From assembly GCF_021155775.2 (NCBI RefSeq), contig NC_060233.1:42635609-42699608 (forward strand): a stretch of 64,000 bases of DNA, written 5' to 3'. The position numbers were made by a program, and so were the translations under genes. Numbering within the stretch: position 1 is the first letter of the stretch; each line of letters starts with the position of its first letter. The notes below the pieces were generated by a model. It saw nothing but the letters and a program-made list of their open reading frames with translations. It had not been told where the DNA came from and ran no database searches. Shown in pieces: positions 38,359 through 49,999 of the stretch. The stretch is from Neodiprion pinetum (Eukaryota; Arthropoda; Insecta; Hymenoptera; Diprionidae).

Positions 38359-39509
38359 CGGCACCACGATGTGCTCTCTTCACTTCCACACATGTTTGAC
38401 ATTTTCAACATTTCTGTATTCTCAGGTGATGCTTACTCTGGCGAATATGATTAATCACCACCAATATTATATTTTCACTGTACGGTTAAGCGATAGGAGT
38501 CTTGAATCAGATTTTTACAATATACAATATATAATCACCAGGAACTTTCTGTTTTTATGATCAGCTACGGTACATTACGGTGCCACTGACTATCCCTTAT
38601 CACCGTGGAAACGCACCTTTCTTAGGCCTAAAAGCTTCCGTAGTACAGAGAAATGTATGCCAAAAATAATCTGTGTATGCGAACTCAGAAGTTCTTCTAA
38701 AGAGTTTTTAGTTGGATCGGTTGAAATCCTTTATAAAAGTATACGATGTGAATTAGCACTATAGCTGATCTGGAAGACAGATTGGAAATATCAATTCACC
38801 ATATCGTCTTCACTGATTTCGATTTTTTTACGTCAATCTTAGATCCTGCAGCGATCCTACAGAGAACCAAACGTCCATTTCATTTCCTTTTTTCACCACG
38901 CAATCTCGTTGGGATCACAGCACATATTTGCTCCTAAGTACCATTCTGGGGGTGGGGGTGAAATATTTCTGGAAGTGGATAAGCGAGCAGATACTTCGAT
39001 ATAATGATACGTGGTCTTCCTTCACGGTCAATTTCGTGCACAAGAATATTCTGCACAGTTTGTTTTCAAATGCACAAAACTTACCAGAATATAATACTTA
39101 AGATATGTCTGAAGATGTAGTTCGTAGATAAATTTAATCACGATTACAGAGCTGCTGGAAAATCTCAATACCTCATGTTGAAATACATAGCCTTGACGAA
39201 TCCGAAGAGATTTGGAAACTGCACGAAGTCATAGAATTTTGAATAGATATTGACGGCCCCGCGGCTGAAGGATCGATTTAGAACTGAGAATCAGATAATT
39301 CGTAAAGCAGCGAAACACGTGGCCAAAGATGAAACCATCCGTCATCATTTTCTTAAGGTCAACAGGGTGGAAACTGACAACTGTCGATGTTTCATGCATG
39401 AGGTGGATGTAATGTTAAGATTGAGTTTTTTCAGTGTCGTAGGCCATTAAGAAGAATTGTCAAATTGATTAACGTTACGGCCCTTTGATGGGGGCCCTTC
39501 TCAGAACTG

Positions 39510-39990
39510 CAATATTTTATTCTCGAAAAAATGTATAATTACTTTACACATTTGAAAAGAGTAAAATGGAAGCATAAACCCGGAAAGGGGACTTAAGTTC
39601 TATTCGAAAATGTGAAAAATATTAGGTGAAAATTCGTTGTGGAAAAAAAATCAAATATAAATCGAAAATACCTCATAGATGGATAAGGTTTGAATATTCT
39701 ATCTACTGATGTCTTATACTCACACCTGAACCAACTAATAAATATCTCCAAGTTAGACAGTTCGTTTCAATAAATATCCGTCACATTGGGAATGAAAACT
39801 TTTTACGAATTTATCGACTCTTGGAATTACGCAATAGCTTTGTCACGTGTAATTTTTAGCAACGAGAATGGAATATAGCATTCTTTACCTACGAAACCAG
39901 AGATGAAGCTGATTTACAATACGGAAGAGGTCAGTATTCCAGGGTGTAACTTATATCCAAGATTTTTTCTTTCAATCACGTTCACAAGCC
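39510..39990 (-). repeat. Upstream conserved block, copy A (Y1)
   Basis: Shared in order with 45060-45540 and partly with 59040-59310. Common segments include CTCACACCTGAACCAACTAA, GAATTACGCAATAGCTTTG and GGAATATAGCATTC. No conserved frame is seen. It lies about 1.5 kb upstream of the distal Y1 promoter, similar to the spacing at Y2 and Y4. Confidence 0.75.
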
Positions 39991-39999
39991 GAAATAAAT

Positions 40000-41450
40000 T
40001 TTCGATACCTTACTCTCATTGTTATACCCAACCTCACCGATTATTTTGTTTCGTTGCTGGCATCAAGGATAGCAATTTTCGTCAACCGAACTAGCAGATT
40101 ACATAAGTCTAGTAGCCGGTTTCAATATTCACAGAAAGCCTTTTCATGCAGCTTTATTGTGTATAAGTGAATTCAATCAAATTTTTGTCTTGTTTCAAAG
40201 GAACTAGAACTAACCATTTTGAATTATCGATGCCGATGCCGGTACGATCTGACAAAGGAGGTATTTTCAGGTGAAACGTAGAACGTGAGTGAGCCGCAGA
40301 TCATATATTATCATAGAGGCTCATGCTTATTTGTAAGCAAGCAGTTTCGTGAGCCATGCTATACTCGACTCGATCAAATTGATTGATTTTTTCTTTTAAA
40401 ATGACATTGTACATTCGTACATGCTAATTTCGAATAAAGCACGAAGCAACCGTTAAGCGCATACCTAGGAAAGGCCTGTGGTCGCCTGTGAACAAGGCCA
40501 TGAAGCAATACCGTCCAGTGTGCTAACTTCTCAAATATGAACTCATTAAATAAAATTTTCAATCTCTTCACAACACTTTCTCTAGGAATTTAAAAAATCC
40601 CTGTTTAGATTGTTTTAATCACGTCTGACTGGACATCACAAACACAAGTATATCCTAATCCTAAAATTCAACCAATTCGAATAATCTACCAATATCAAAT
40701 ATCAATCAATCGGTAAGAATCAAAAACCTTTTACTCTTCCAAAAAATCTTCTTAAAACTTCAGAATAAAATACCAATACCGTTTAAGTTCTCAAACCGGT
40801 AACATCTGACATCCAGTCTCATCTTAAGCCTTAAATCGTATGGAAAAGAACGTCCCAGCTCTTCAAGCTACGTTCTAACTAATTAAAGCAAATTCCATCC
40901 ATACTAATTTCACGATATTCGCGTTTCCGAAAACTTCAACATTTCTTTTATTTTGTCAAGTATTATTAAAATATATGAAATTTGAACTTACACTAACGCA
41001 AATAAAAACTCATTCGCTTAAACAAAACTACCCTGCCTTGGAGCTAGTCACGCGAGACGGTGTAGGCGTGTGACGCGTAACAAGCTGTGCAATCGAATCT
41101 CAAGGGCAGAGCGAGTGTTGCTTTAGTGAACAACTTCATCGTTATAGAGACGATGATATTGGGAGAAACTCGTACATCGAGTAAGCAACGTTTATCCGTA
41201 TAACTCGATAGCATATTGAAACAATATACTGATTTACGCTGACGACGTAATACAACTGTGGGAGAGCATTCTGTAGCCTAGATCCGTTCCATGTCTCGGC
41301 TATTGACGAAGATCAGAAGTGATGCCCTCAGAACCATAATGAAGACTTGTATAATAGCTGGGAATTACTAGAGACAAGAGCAAGTTAGGTATTCATCGGG
41401 CTGCGTAGGATGTCATAAACTTTTAAGATGACATTTAATGCATAGAAAGA
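40000..41450. other. Spacer between the Y1 upstream region and Y2
   Basis: AT-rich DNA without a counterpart that I recognise elsewhere in the cluster and without a supported gene. It marks the edge of the Y1/Y2 duplication unit. Confidence 0.45.
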
Positions 41451-41455
41451 ATAAC

Positions 41456-41461
41456 TTTATT
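41456..41461 (-). terminator. Poly(A) signal of Y2
   Basis: AATAAA on the minus strand about 172 nt after the stop, matching the Y1 position. Confidence 0.65.
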
Positions 41462-41527
41462 CAGGTCAATTTGGAAAAAACGAAACACGATGCTCCGAAT
41501 TTAATAAGAGAAGGAAGGAGAGATGAA

Positions 41528-41580
41528 TATACACATATATATAAATATATATAGAGATATGTATGTATAGTATGGTATGC
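41528..41580. repeat. AT-rich dinucleotide repeat in the Y2 3' region
   Basis: Short (AT)n and (TA)n runs interrupted by single bases, located between the Y2 stop codon and its poly(A) signal. Confidence 0.8.
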
Positions 41581-41632
41581 AACGAAAACCATCATAGTAG
41601 AGGTGTCACATTATAAAACGATTCCTTGCATA

Positions 41633-43331
41633 TCAGGCGGCCAACGGAGCGAAGTTCGTATCTTCGATGGTATGATTAGAGCTGGTATCCTGTACTTCGC
41701 ACGCTGTTCCGTTAACAAGGGAATCCATATCCACGAATGAGATGATGAAATTATCAACGCTGACGTCCAAGGTGCTCGAAGTGTATTTCGGTACGGTGCT
41801 GGTTATTTGCCAGTATTTATCCTTGCCGTCCTCCGACCCTTTTACCACTTTGACGGCAAAGGTATCTTGTGCGGAAGGGTTCCCAGTTACGTTGATCTTT
41901 AACAATTGAAAATGATAAGTTCACATTACGCCATTAAGCCGATAGTCGTGGAACCTCGCGATCCATTTGTAATCAGAAATTATGTTGACAGGCTTTTCTG
42001 TGGTTAAACGACCAACAATAGAGAATTCGATGGACTGACAATTTAACGATGTTATCGAATACTCACTATGTAATCCAGTGCAATAGGATTTTGTACGTTC
42101 CAACAGGTAACGCACTGCCACCCGACATAGCCGCCTATTAAAACACCAGATTCGGAAACAGACCTGCTAGTCACCATGGTCGGCAACGTACGGTTGCTTT
42201 TGTAGTACGTGATATCAGAGTCCGCGCTTCTCAGGTCGGACAATTTTAATACATATGTATCGTTGGAAAGCAGAGGGCCGAACATTACGAATGGTCCCAC
42301 AGCAAATGATTCCGGCAACATAACGAAATTTGAAACTCCCCATTCCTTGCTGAGAACCGTGTCCTCGGGGTAGTCAGTTTCGTTCGGAGCGAAAATCTCA
42401 TTTTCTACCCGCCACATGTTTGTACCATTATAAATAACAATACCATGTCCATCTGGGTCCCCGATCACAGCCTGTGTGAGTTAAATTTTGTATAAATTCC
42501 AATTCAACACCAACTCGTATCTCTATCTCCAACTCGATTTCAGCGTGAATTCTGATCTACTGACCGTAACGTTTTCGCACGAGTCTCCCTCTGTCTTGAC
42601 AACTTGTATCTCAAGCCACCCTTCACTTGAATTCTTCGAATTATGCGTCAAATTGTATGGGATCTCCTCGCGTATCAATGTTTCGTTGGTTTTTGGATCG
42701 AACACTATTATCTGCGCATCACATACCTGCTCGTCCCCTATTTTCCCAGAGTCGACGATCCACAGCCTGTCGCAATCGTCCGTCTGCGAATTCACGAGGA
42801 AGATTAAGAACCAGACGGAACAACTTTCAAGTTGCCAGTCTTGACAATTCGTTGCATACTCACAGCTAGCCTGCTAATACTGGTGATCCCACTACAATCG
42901 TCCGACGTATGCCAATCCCAACTTGGGTAGGGCTCGAGCAATGGACCGCCATCGCCAGTCTGATCCGAAACGATTGACAAACTGGCCGGATTATTGAAGT
43001 ATCTTGGAGTTGCAACGAACATTAGACCATCTAAAAGACCACCAATATTTTACCGTAAAAGTTTCGTAATATGTTGGCAATCAAATAAGAACAACGCTTC
43101 ATAGCTAGTTGCAGGTAACCATCGCCAAATACTGTTATAAATACTTTCTACGGGCTGCAAGTCAGCTAGAATGATATTGCTGGCATTATACTGTCCAGCG
43201 CTGATCGCGTCCACTTTGCTGGAATCGTTTGGCCAGGCGTAGTCTATGTACTTCCACGTGTAGATGGTTTCAAGTTCGACAGCTGACGTCCAGGCGGCAA
43301 ATGCGAGTATCCCGGTCAGTATCACATTCAT
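41633..43331 (-). CDS. Yellow/MRJP family secreted protein Y2, 413 aa
   Basis: This is the closest paralogue of Y1. Coding exons: 43331-43145, 43030-42864, 42783-42565, 42471-42067 and 41896-41633, phases 1,0,0,0. The signal peptide (MNVILTGILAFAAWTSA) is nearly identical to Y1's and is followed by YTWKYIDYAW. DDCDRLWIVDSGKIG, IGDPDGHGIVIYNGTNMWRV and the late CW pair are present. The first coding exon is one codon longer than in Y1 because the donor sits at GAAA|GTATTT. The last exon acceptor is AAAG rather than CAG, as Y1 uses CAAG, but frame and homology support it. The centre of the gene is almost identical to Y1 through an intron, while the fourth coding exon is highly diverged. It appears intact. 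Whether it is better called yellow or MRJP needs a phylogeny. Confidence 0.87.
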
Positions 43332-43592
43332 TTTGATCACAGCTGCTACTCTGAAATTTCTAGAGTTCGATTATGAGGTCGACTAGAATATAGGATGTCA
43401 AACAGGTCTGTTCATCCTAGAAAACCTGGTTTGATTGCTTATCGAAATTCGGCTCACCGTATGCAGTGCGAATGTATAGTGGCGGTAATAATAATCCACG
43501 AGACGGACTGCACGGCAATTAGGTATATTCAACTTTCATATACCTAATGGTTTTTGAATGTAATGCAATGTGAAATATAATTTTCTACTTAC

Positions 43593-43694
43593 GTCGAAAT
43601 GCAATCAAAGGACTCTAGAGGCGTTCTGGTTTGGCTGTTCGTTCTGGTCCTGTCCGGAAACGTGTCTGCTGCCTCGATGTCACTCGTATTTATA
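43593..43694 (-). promoter_or_regulatory. Promoter and non-coding exon 1 of Y2
   Basis: The minus strand has TATAAATA at 43694-43687, the start motif TCGAGGCAGCAGACAC with the predicted start near 43667, and a GTAAGT donor at 43592-43587. The acceptor before 43350 gives a 242-bp 5'UTR intron, much of it near-identical to that of Y1. Confidence 0.7.
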
Positions 43695-45059
43695 CGGCAT
43701 CACGATGTGCTCTCTTCACTTTCACATACCTGTATGATTGACATGTTTGATATTCCTGTATGCTCAGGTGAGGATAGTTAATCTTGCGAAGAAGAATGAT
43801 CACTAATACTATATTTTCACGGTATAGCCGAGCGATAGGAACCTTGAATTGGATTTCCATACAGTATACCCAATTATGGTTCCATTGACTATCCCTTATC
43901 ACTATGGAGACATAGTAACGTAAACTATGGACCTAATCATTTCATGACACATCTTTTTAGGCCTAAAAGTTTGCATAGTACAGAGAAACGCAAGCCAAAA
44001 ATAATCTTTGTGTGGTAGCTCAGAATTTCTCCTAAAGAATTTTCTGCTGGATCCGTTGAAATCCTTGATAAAAGTATATGATGTGAATTAGCACTGCGAA
44101 AGATCTGGAATACGGATTAGAAATATTAATTCATCATATCGTCTTCAATGATTTCGATTTTTTTACGTCAATCTCAGATTCAGCAACGATCCTGTAATGG
44201 ACCAAATGTCCATTTTTTTCTTTTTTCACCGTGCAATGTCGTTGGAATTACAACACATATTTGTTCCCAAGTACCTTTTTGAAACTACAGAAACTTTTGG
44301 TTGATCATTTAGCTATGATTTTTCCTTCAAAGTTCGCGATCTGTGGGATGAACAACTTCACATAGACTAATAGAGGTACAGTCCATGCAAGCATAAAAAT
44401 TATACTGGTCGTTGGATGAAATCTTGAGAAATTTGATGTAGTTCTTTCTTGGTTTTAACCCTTTGCGGACGGAGCCGTGTATAGCACGTGTCGTAACTTC
44501 AAACAGAATTAACAGAATTTGCGTTCGAAAATAATTTTTTAAATAATCTGTTCTTCTTGGCCATTTTTCATACATTTTTGGGAGGAAATGAATGCAAATA
44601 ATTTGAGCGTGGACGGAGACGGGAAAAGATAGGGAAGGTTGTTGTTCACAAATATAGTTAGATCATAAATTGTATTCAGTCAATTGTGAAAATACGGCCT
44701 GAACTCTTTCTCAACGACGTCGAATTTGGTGAGAACGGTGGATCAAAACAGCTGTGATTATATTGATCAGAATATCCGTACCTCCAGAGTTCTTCACCTG
44801 AACAAAGTATCTCACTGCGTACCATGTCAGTAAAGCCGCGTTGTTGAATCAAGCTGGATTTTATCATTTTGCGAAATGTTGATGATAAAATCGTTTTGAA
44901 GCATCATTACACGTGTCACACCTGAAATATAACTATACGCAATTCGAATGTGGATTCCCGACCACGTATGTGGAGTCTTAAAGCATTCCAAATCTGAAAA
45001 TAATTGCCAACTGTCCGCCGTAATTATCAGCTAATCTCTGGATGCAAGTCAGAAAAAAG

Positions 45060-45540
45060 TCAACTATTTTATTCACAAAAACAAGTATTGTTACTCTGTA
45101 CATTTGAAAAGGGTGAAATGGCAGAATAAAACCGGAAAAGAGATTTAAGTTCTATTAGGAAACGTGAAAAAGATTGGGTGAAAAGTCGGTGATGGAAAAA
45201 GCTCAAATGTAAATCGAATACAGCTGACAGACAGAAAGAGTTCGAATATTCTATTTGCCGATGCGTTATACTCACACCTGAACCAACTAATAAATCTCTC
45301 TAAATTAGACGGTCCGCTTCAAAAAATGTCCCCACACTGTGAATCGAAACTTTTGACGAATTTCTCGACTCTTAGAATTACGCAATAGCTTTGACACGTG
45401 TAATTTTTAGCAACGAGAATGGAATATAGCATTCTTCACCTACGAAACCAGAGATGAAGCTGATTTACAATACGGAAGAGGTCAGTATTCCAGGGCATAA
45501 CTTATATCCAAGATTTTTTCTTTCAATTTTTTTTCACAAG
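45060..45540 (-). repeat. Upstream conserved block, copy B (Y2)
   Basis: Corresponds to 39510-39990 with many substitutions but preserved order. The GGAATATAGCATTC core lies about 1.75 kb upstream of the Y2 start site. Similarity to copy C near Y4 continues past 45540 to about 45850. Confidence 0.75.
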
Positions 45541-45859
45541 TCGAAATAGATTTTTCGTACTTTACGCTCATTGTTATACCTATTATAAACAAGAGTGCAC
45601 ATGATATTTGAAGAACGGCCGAACCAATTTACTTCAAATTTATAAACAATATTCTTGGATAGATCCCTGTTTTACACGATCCTACTTTCTAACTGTCGTA
45701 TTTTTATTTATTTATTTTTTTTGTCAAGTAAATGAAAGGGTCGTAATTTTTTTTAAGAAAACGAATTACAATTTCAAACGGTCACCTCTTGGTTGGTAAA
45801 AAATTGTATCTTGGCAAAGAGAATAAATTATCAAAAGTATTTTCAAAATGTCCTCGATA

Positions 45860-46745
45860 TTAAGAAACTTCAGCGTGGTGCACTTACAGTTTGTTGATTT
45901 TAATGTGGGGCGCCAATTTCCAGAAGGAATAATAATTCAAGGACGAAGCAGAAATGCGATCCCGGAGAGCAACGGAGTTCTTCCCAGGGCGCGGGGAATA
46001 AACCGCGGGGTATCTAAATGGCTTAGGCTTGGTAAATGAGCTTAGGCAATAAATCAGCGAGACAAGTCAGATAATTATATTTCGCAGAAAAATAATGTTA
46101 GTTTATTCAGGGAGTGAATGGGATGAATGGATACATGTATAGTCGTTGGAGTTTTGGTGTTGGGTGTTTAGGAGTTAGCATAATTTTGACTGCCATGTAT
46201 TCGGGAAAGCTGAGTAACGTTGTAAAATAATGCAACGTTCGCTGCCGGATGTTTACACACAGAAATACAGGGACGAATAATAAATCTCCGCTATCGGATG
46301 GTTGTTATTAGGAAAAATGATAATTTCGAATTGAAAATCCGGAAGTCAAAGGACGTTCATATAGACTCTCGGTTAAACAGAATGTAACGAGACATTTATC
46401 GGGCTATTCCCGGAAACTTTTTACTGACTATGACTAGGCGAATTACATGAAGCCAAAGTATGAATTCAAATACTAAGGTTTGCTGTGCTCCAAAATCAAA
46501 CAGTTTCGTGAGCGGTGAGACCGAATTCAATCCGAGGGCAGCACAGCTGATCTAACTCGCAACGTCAAAAAGACCGAAGTACGATCCGTAATGCTTTCTC
46601 AAACAAAAAAAGTTGTCTAATTATGTCTATTATTAAATTTATGTGTTAAAGTCAAATTCAAACGATCTTGACTCATGGTGGTACACGAGAGACAAAACCG
46701 AGAGAAAATCTATTACCTAATTAAGATATTCTAACGGGGTAGCGA
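45860..46745. other. Gene-free stretch between Y2 and the pseudogene
   Basis: No coding exon supported. The GC-richer segment at about 45940-46080 differs from its surroundings and might be transposon-derived, but I recognise no terminus. Confidence 0.4.
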
Positions 46746-47790
46746 TTTGTCTTCAATGCTGGGGGAGACGGTGTGTGGCTCAGGGTCACAAACTTTGGCA
46801 CAAACACGAGCAGCAAGGTTAGCACCCAGTATTCTGTAATTGACTTCTTTGAAGTCCATGATGCCCAGATGGAATTCTTGCAATGGATTAGTCTGCAGCC
46901 AGTAACGTTTGTAATGGCTAATGGGTGGCTAAAGTTTAGTCTTGGTTTATTCAGTGAATTATATGTTTAATTTAAAGATACGGCGGTAAGGTCTCTTTTG
47001 TAAATTACGTTCGGTACCCACCGCTTGACACACACCAATACATACATAGCAAGCGCTGAACCCGTTGCCAACCAGTGATGCCAACTTACATATATCAGTG
47101 TTCGTACTTGAATGCACTGGTGAATTGCAGGGCATTGTCGTCTTCGAGTATCGAACCCTACGTCAATTTATAGTGACGAATAATATTACACTGATTTACT
47201 AGCGGTGGTTGCATTATATGAAAAGTTATATCGACAGGGTTTGATGTGGTTTGATTCTGAACAACGTAAACTTGAATGAATCAATAACCCAGCAATGCAA
47301 GCGTGCTCACCACGTATTCTGATGCCTAGGGATACCCTACATTCCAGCTGTGGAGTGAATATGCTGATTAAGACTCCAGACCTGGAATAAGCTCTGCCAA
47401 GTTCCTGACTAGGTATTGTAAAGTAAGTTCTTTATTCTGTTACCGTGTTTCCAGTTGTATTGGAGTTGTGCAAATCTTCGAGCGTAGCGGCATATCCCTT
47501 CTCTGAAGTCAAGGGTTTGAAGGGGAGGTTAACTCACTGGATAAATCCTGAAGGTAGTATCACGAAACTGGAAACACCGAGTTTAACAGTCACATTCTCG
47601 CCGGCCACGGAGAAGAGTGTTGTTACTGAATTCAGAGCGTAAACGTCGAAAATGACAGCAACGCATAGAGGTATTGACAGCGCGGAGATGAGAGGAAACT
47701 TATTACTTCTTCTTTTGCATACGATCGTTCCAGGCCTAGTCTATATGTATACTTCCATTCGTAAAAAACTTCAAGCTCAGCGGCCAAGGT
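46745..47790 (-). pseudogene. Yellow/MRJP pseudogene with internal deletion
   Basis: Remnants lie in gene order on the minus strand. At 47690-47790 there is a decayed exon 2 with AAELEVFYEWKY, matching AAELNVIYEWKYVDYVW of Y3, after which homology is lost. At 47313-47650 there is an exon 5 remnant close to Y4 with a net 14-nt deletion near 47340 that shifts frame. At 47099-47155 plus 46750-46903 there is an exon 6 remnant split by about 195 bp of unrelated DNA that brings in a TGA. Exons 3 and 4 are missing between 47650 and 47690. The parts most resemble Y4 and Y3. The gene cannot encode a family protein. Confidence 0.8.
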
Positions 47791-48107
47791 TCAACCAGCA
47801 TATGTCAATACGGGAGATGGTATTAGATTCGTTTGAAATGGAGCTGGAATCTCTTTAGGTCAAGTTTTAATTTTTCTGTTCCATAGCGACAATCGGAGCA
47901 GCTGAAACACGTGATTTTTGACTATTCGGTAGATTTTTGTTGACTCAATTTGTACAGCTCTGGCAAACTTATGGAGGATTGTTTCATGCTTACATATGTG
48001 ATAGATAATCAGCCGTTTGATTTTTGTCGAAGTTTTTTTTGCAATATATGCGATTGATAACAATGCAGATGGTGTACCTGCTGTTCCCTATCATTCTGAA
48101 TTCGACT

Positions 48108-48137
48108 CGCCTCGCAGTGCGACTCTTATCTATACAC
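48108..48137 (-). promoter_or_regulatory. Possible decayed promoter of the yellow/MRJP pseudogene
   Basis: The minus strand GTATAGATAAGAGTCGCACT followed by GCGAGGC resembles the shared module (TATAAATACGAGTGACATCGAGGC) with a broken TATA. It lies about 345 bp from the exon 2 remnant, like the 340-344 bp at Y1 and Y2. Similarity is weak. Confidence 0.3.
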
Positions 48138-48199
48138 AAAATTTATGACTGTCTATGAACAATTAGCATCACTACTTTCGGGCTATTTTGGTATTCGTG

Positions 48200-49990
48200 T
48201 ATGTTCAGCTGAAGCTAAACTTACGTGATGTGACATAATCGGACGTAACCCAACTTTCTGGTAGAATACACGGTTATTTTGCAAAGTAATTTTTATCTAA
48301 GGTGACGATTTTTGTCTCACTATCAGTTGTGCACGAAATCGCCAACTCACGACAAAATTTGTTTGCAATGAAAATGGTATCTAGAAATTTCATACACAAT
48401 TACCTGAACGGAATACTAAATTTTCTCCTCTTGATTAAACTTGTAATGAGAGGGAATGAGCTTTTGTAATAAAAGTGTGCCACTTACTTTTCGTTGATCT
48501 TGATAATTCAGGCTGTGGACGGCTCTGCATACTTTGCGGTGACTAGACGCAAACTAAAGTACTTAATAAAGTCTTTTCTGATGAACTGCCGTTGAAACGA
48601 TGGACGATAATTAAGGACATGTTTGGCTCGAATTTGAAATTAAACACAATGACAAAATATTTATACAAAATAAATGGACTAGAACGCAGTAACAGTAGTT
48701 AATTTAGAATGTATGTTTAGAAATTTCAAAATGTATTAATCGACAAAAGACAAAGCTGGTAATTGTCAATGTGAAATTATTTCATCGGCGCACTTTGCGT
48801 TTCTATTTAAAAACTGTTTCACTAAGAGGTCAGGATTCAGAACTTCTCATGCAAGAAGATTTGGAGTAAGTGTTTGAAGTGTCTCGTACAGATTATCAAG
48901 TGTTGCACAAGTGTATTTTTTTCAGAACCGCTCTGGTAACAGGCTCTTCTTGAAGTGACTCGGTAGAGGGATGCTTTCGAAGTGACTGATTCTAGTTGAG
49001 CAAAAATGTTCCTCTCGGAGTTCGTTTTGTGATTTGAAGAATCTATTGAACTCGCAAGTTGGCTCTTCCCAATTTCTTGGACGAAGCTGGAAGTTTTGCC
49101 AACGAGGATATTGCACGAGTGTAAAAGAAATATTTCGAATCTTTTCATTCGCCCTTTTTATTTCTCTCCCGTGAGCCTAGGCGTAACGGGCCAGTAACAC
49201 CCAGCCCAGGTCTTCCCATGGTTGCAGGTAAGAATTCCTCCTTTGTATTTTGTATTCATATAAACTAACCTATTTTATCATTGCGGCATCCTACCCAAAA
49301 CAGATACCGTTTCACAGATGGTTTTATCACGCTGCACGTGGGCGCCATATCCTTCATCCATTCGGCATGGAAATATCGTAAGATGTTTTGGGGCACATTG
49401 TTTATTCTACAAAAATATTTATACATAGGTACCAAAAGCGAGTCATTGAAAAGAAAAAATTAAAATAGCAGAATTGCCCGAAGGCGGAAAAGAAGATTAC
49501 AATGAAATATGCGTGTGAGAGTTTGTCATAAAAATATAAGAATCGGTTGAAGCGAAATACCAAATAATATTTAGAACCTTGTAGATGTGTAAAATATAAC
49601 AATAAATGATATATCAATCGATTCATCTAGTATTTAGGGGCATTAAATATACTTGAGTGAATGTCAGAGTGAAGAAAACATAGTTGTCGACTTTTTTTGG
49701 TATCTTGACTATTATACGGAACCTGTTTGTCTTTTTCTACTCAATTCTTTGATTCTTTTACTTGCGTCTCAACTGCAACTGTCAGCCATAAAATTTTCTC
49801 CTGGGGGTGACAGAGCAACAATTAAGAGCGTTGAAAGCATGGCACAGAAAGCAAAAATGAGAATTTTTTACGGATTTAACTTTGAATGCAAATTTCAATT
49901 GCTACTGACAATTGGTTGAACACACAAACGTAGACTTGGCTATACAAGCTGAAACGGCTGAATGCCGTTTAAAGTCCACGAATACAATTT
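48200..49990. other. Gene-free stretch between the pseudogene and Y3
   Basis: AT-rich DNA with only short open frames. I see no domain, splice structure or transposon end. Confidence 0.45.
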
Positions 49991-49999
49991 CGACCAGGC

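Noticed and set aside
44455..44490. TTAACCCTTTGCGGACGG resembling a piggyBac end
   Set aside because: No matching inverted end with a second TTAA found nearby, so at most a truncated fragment.
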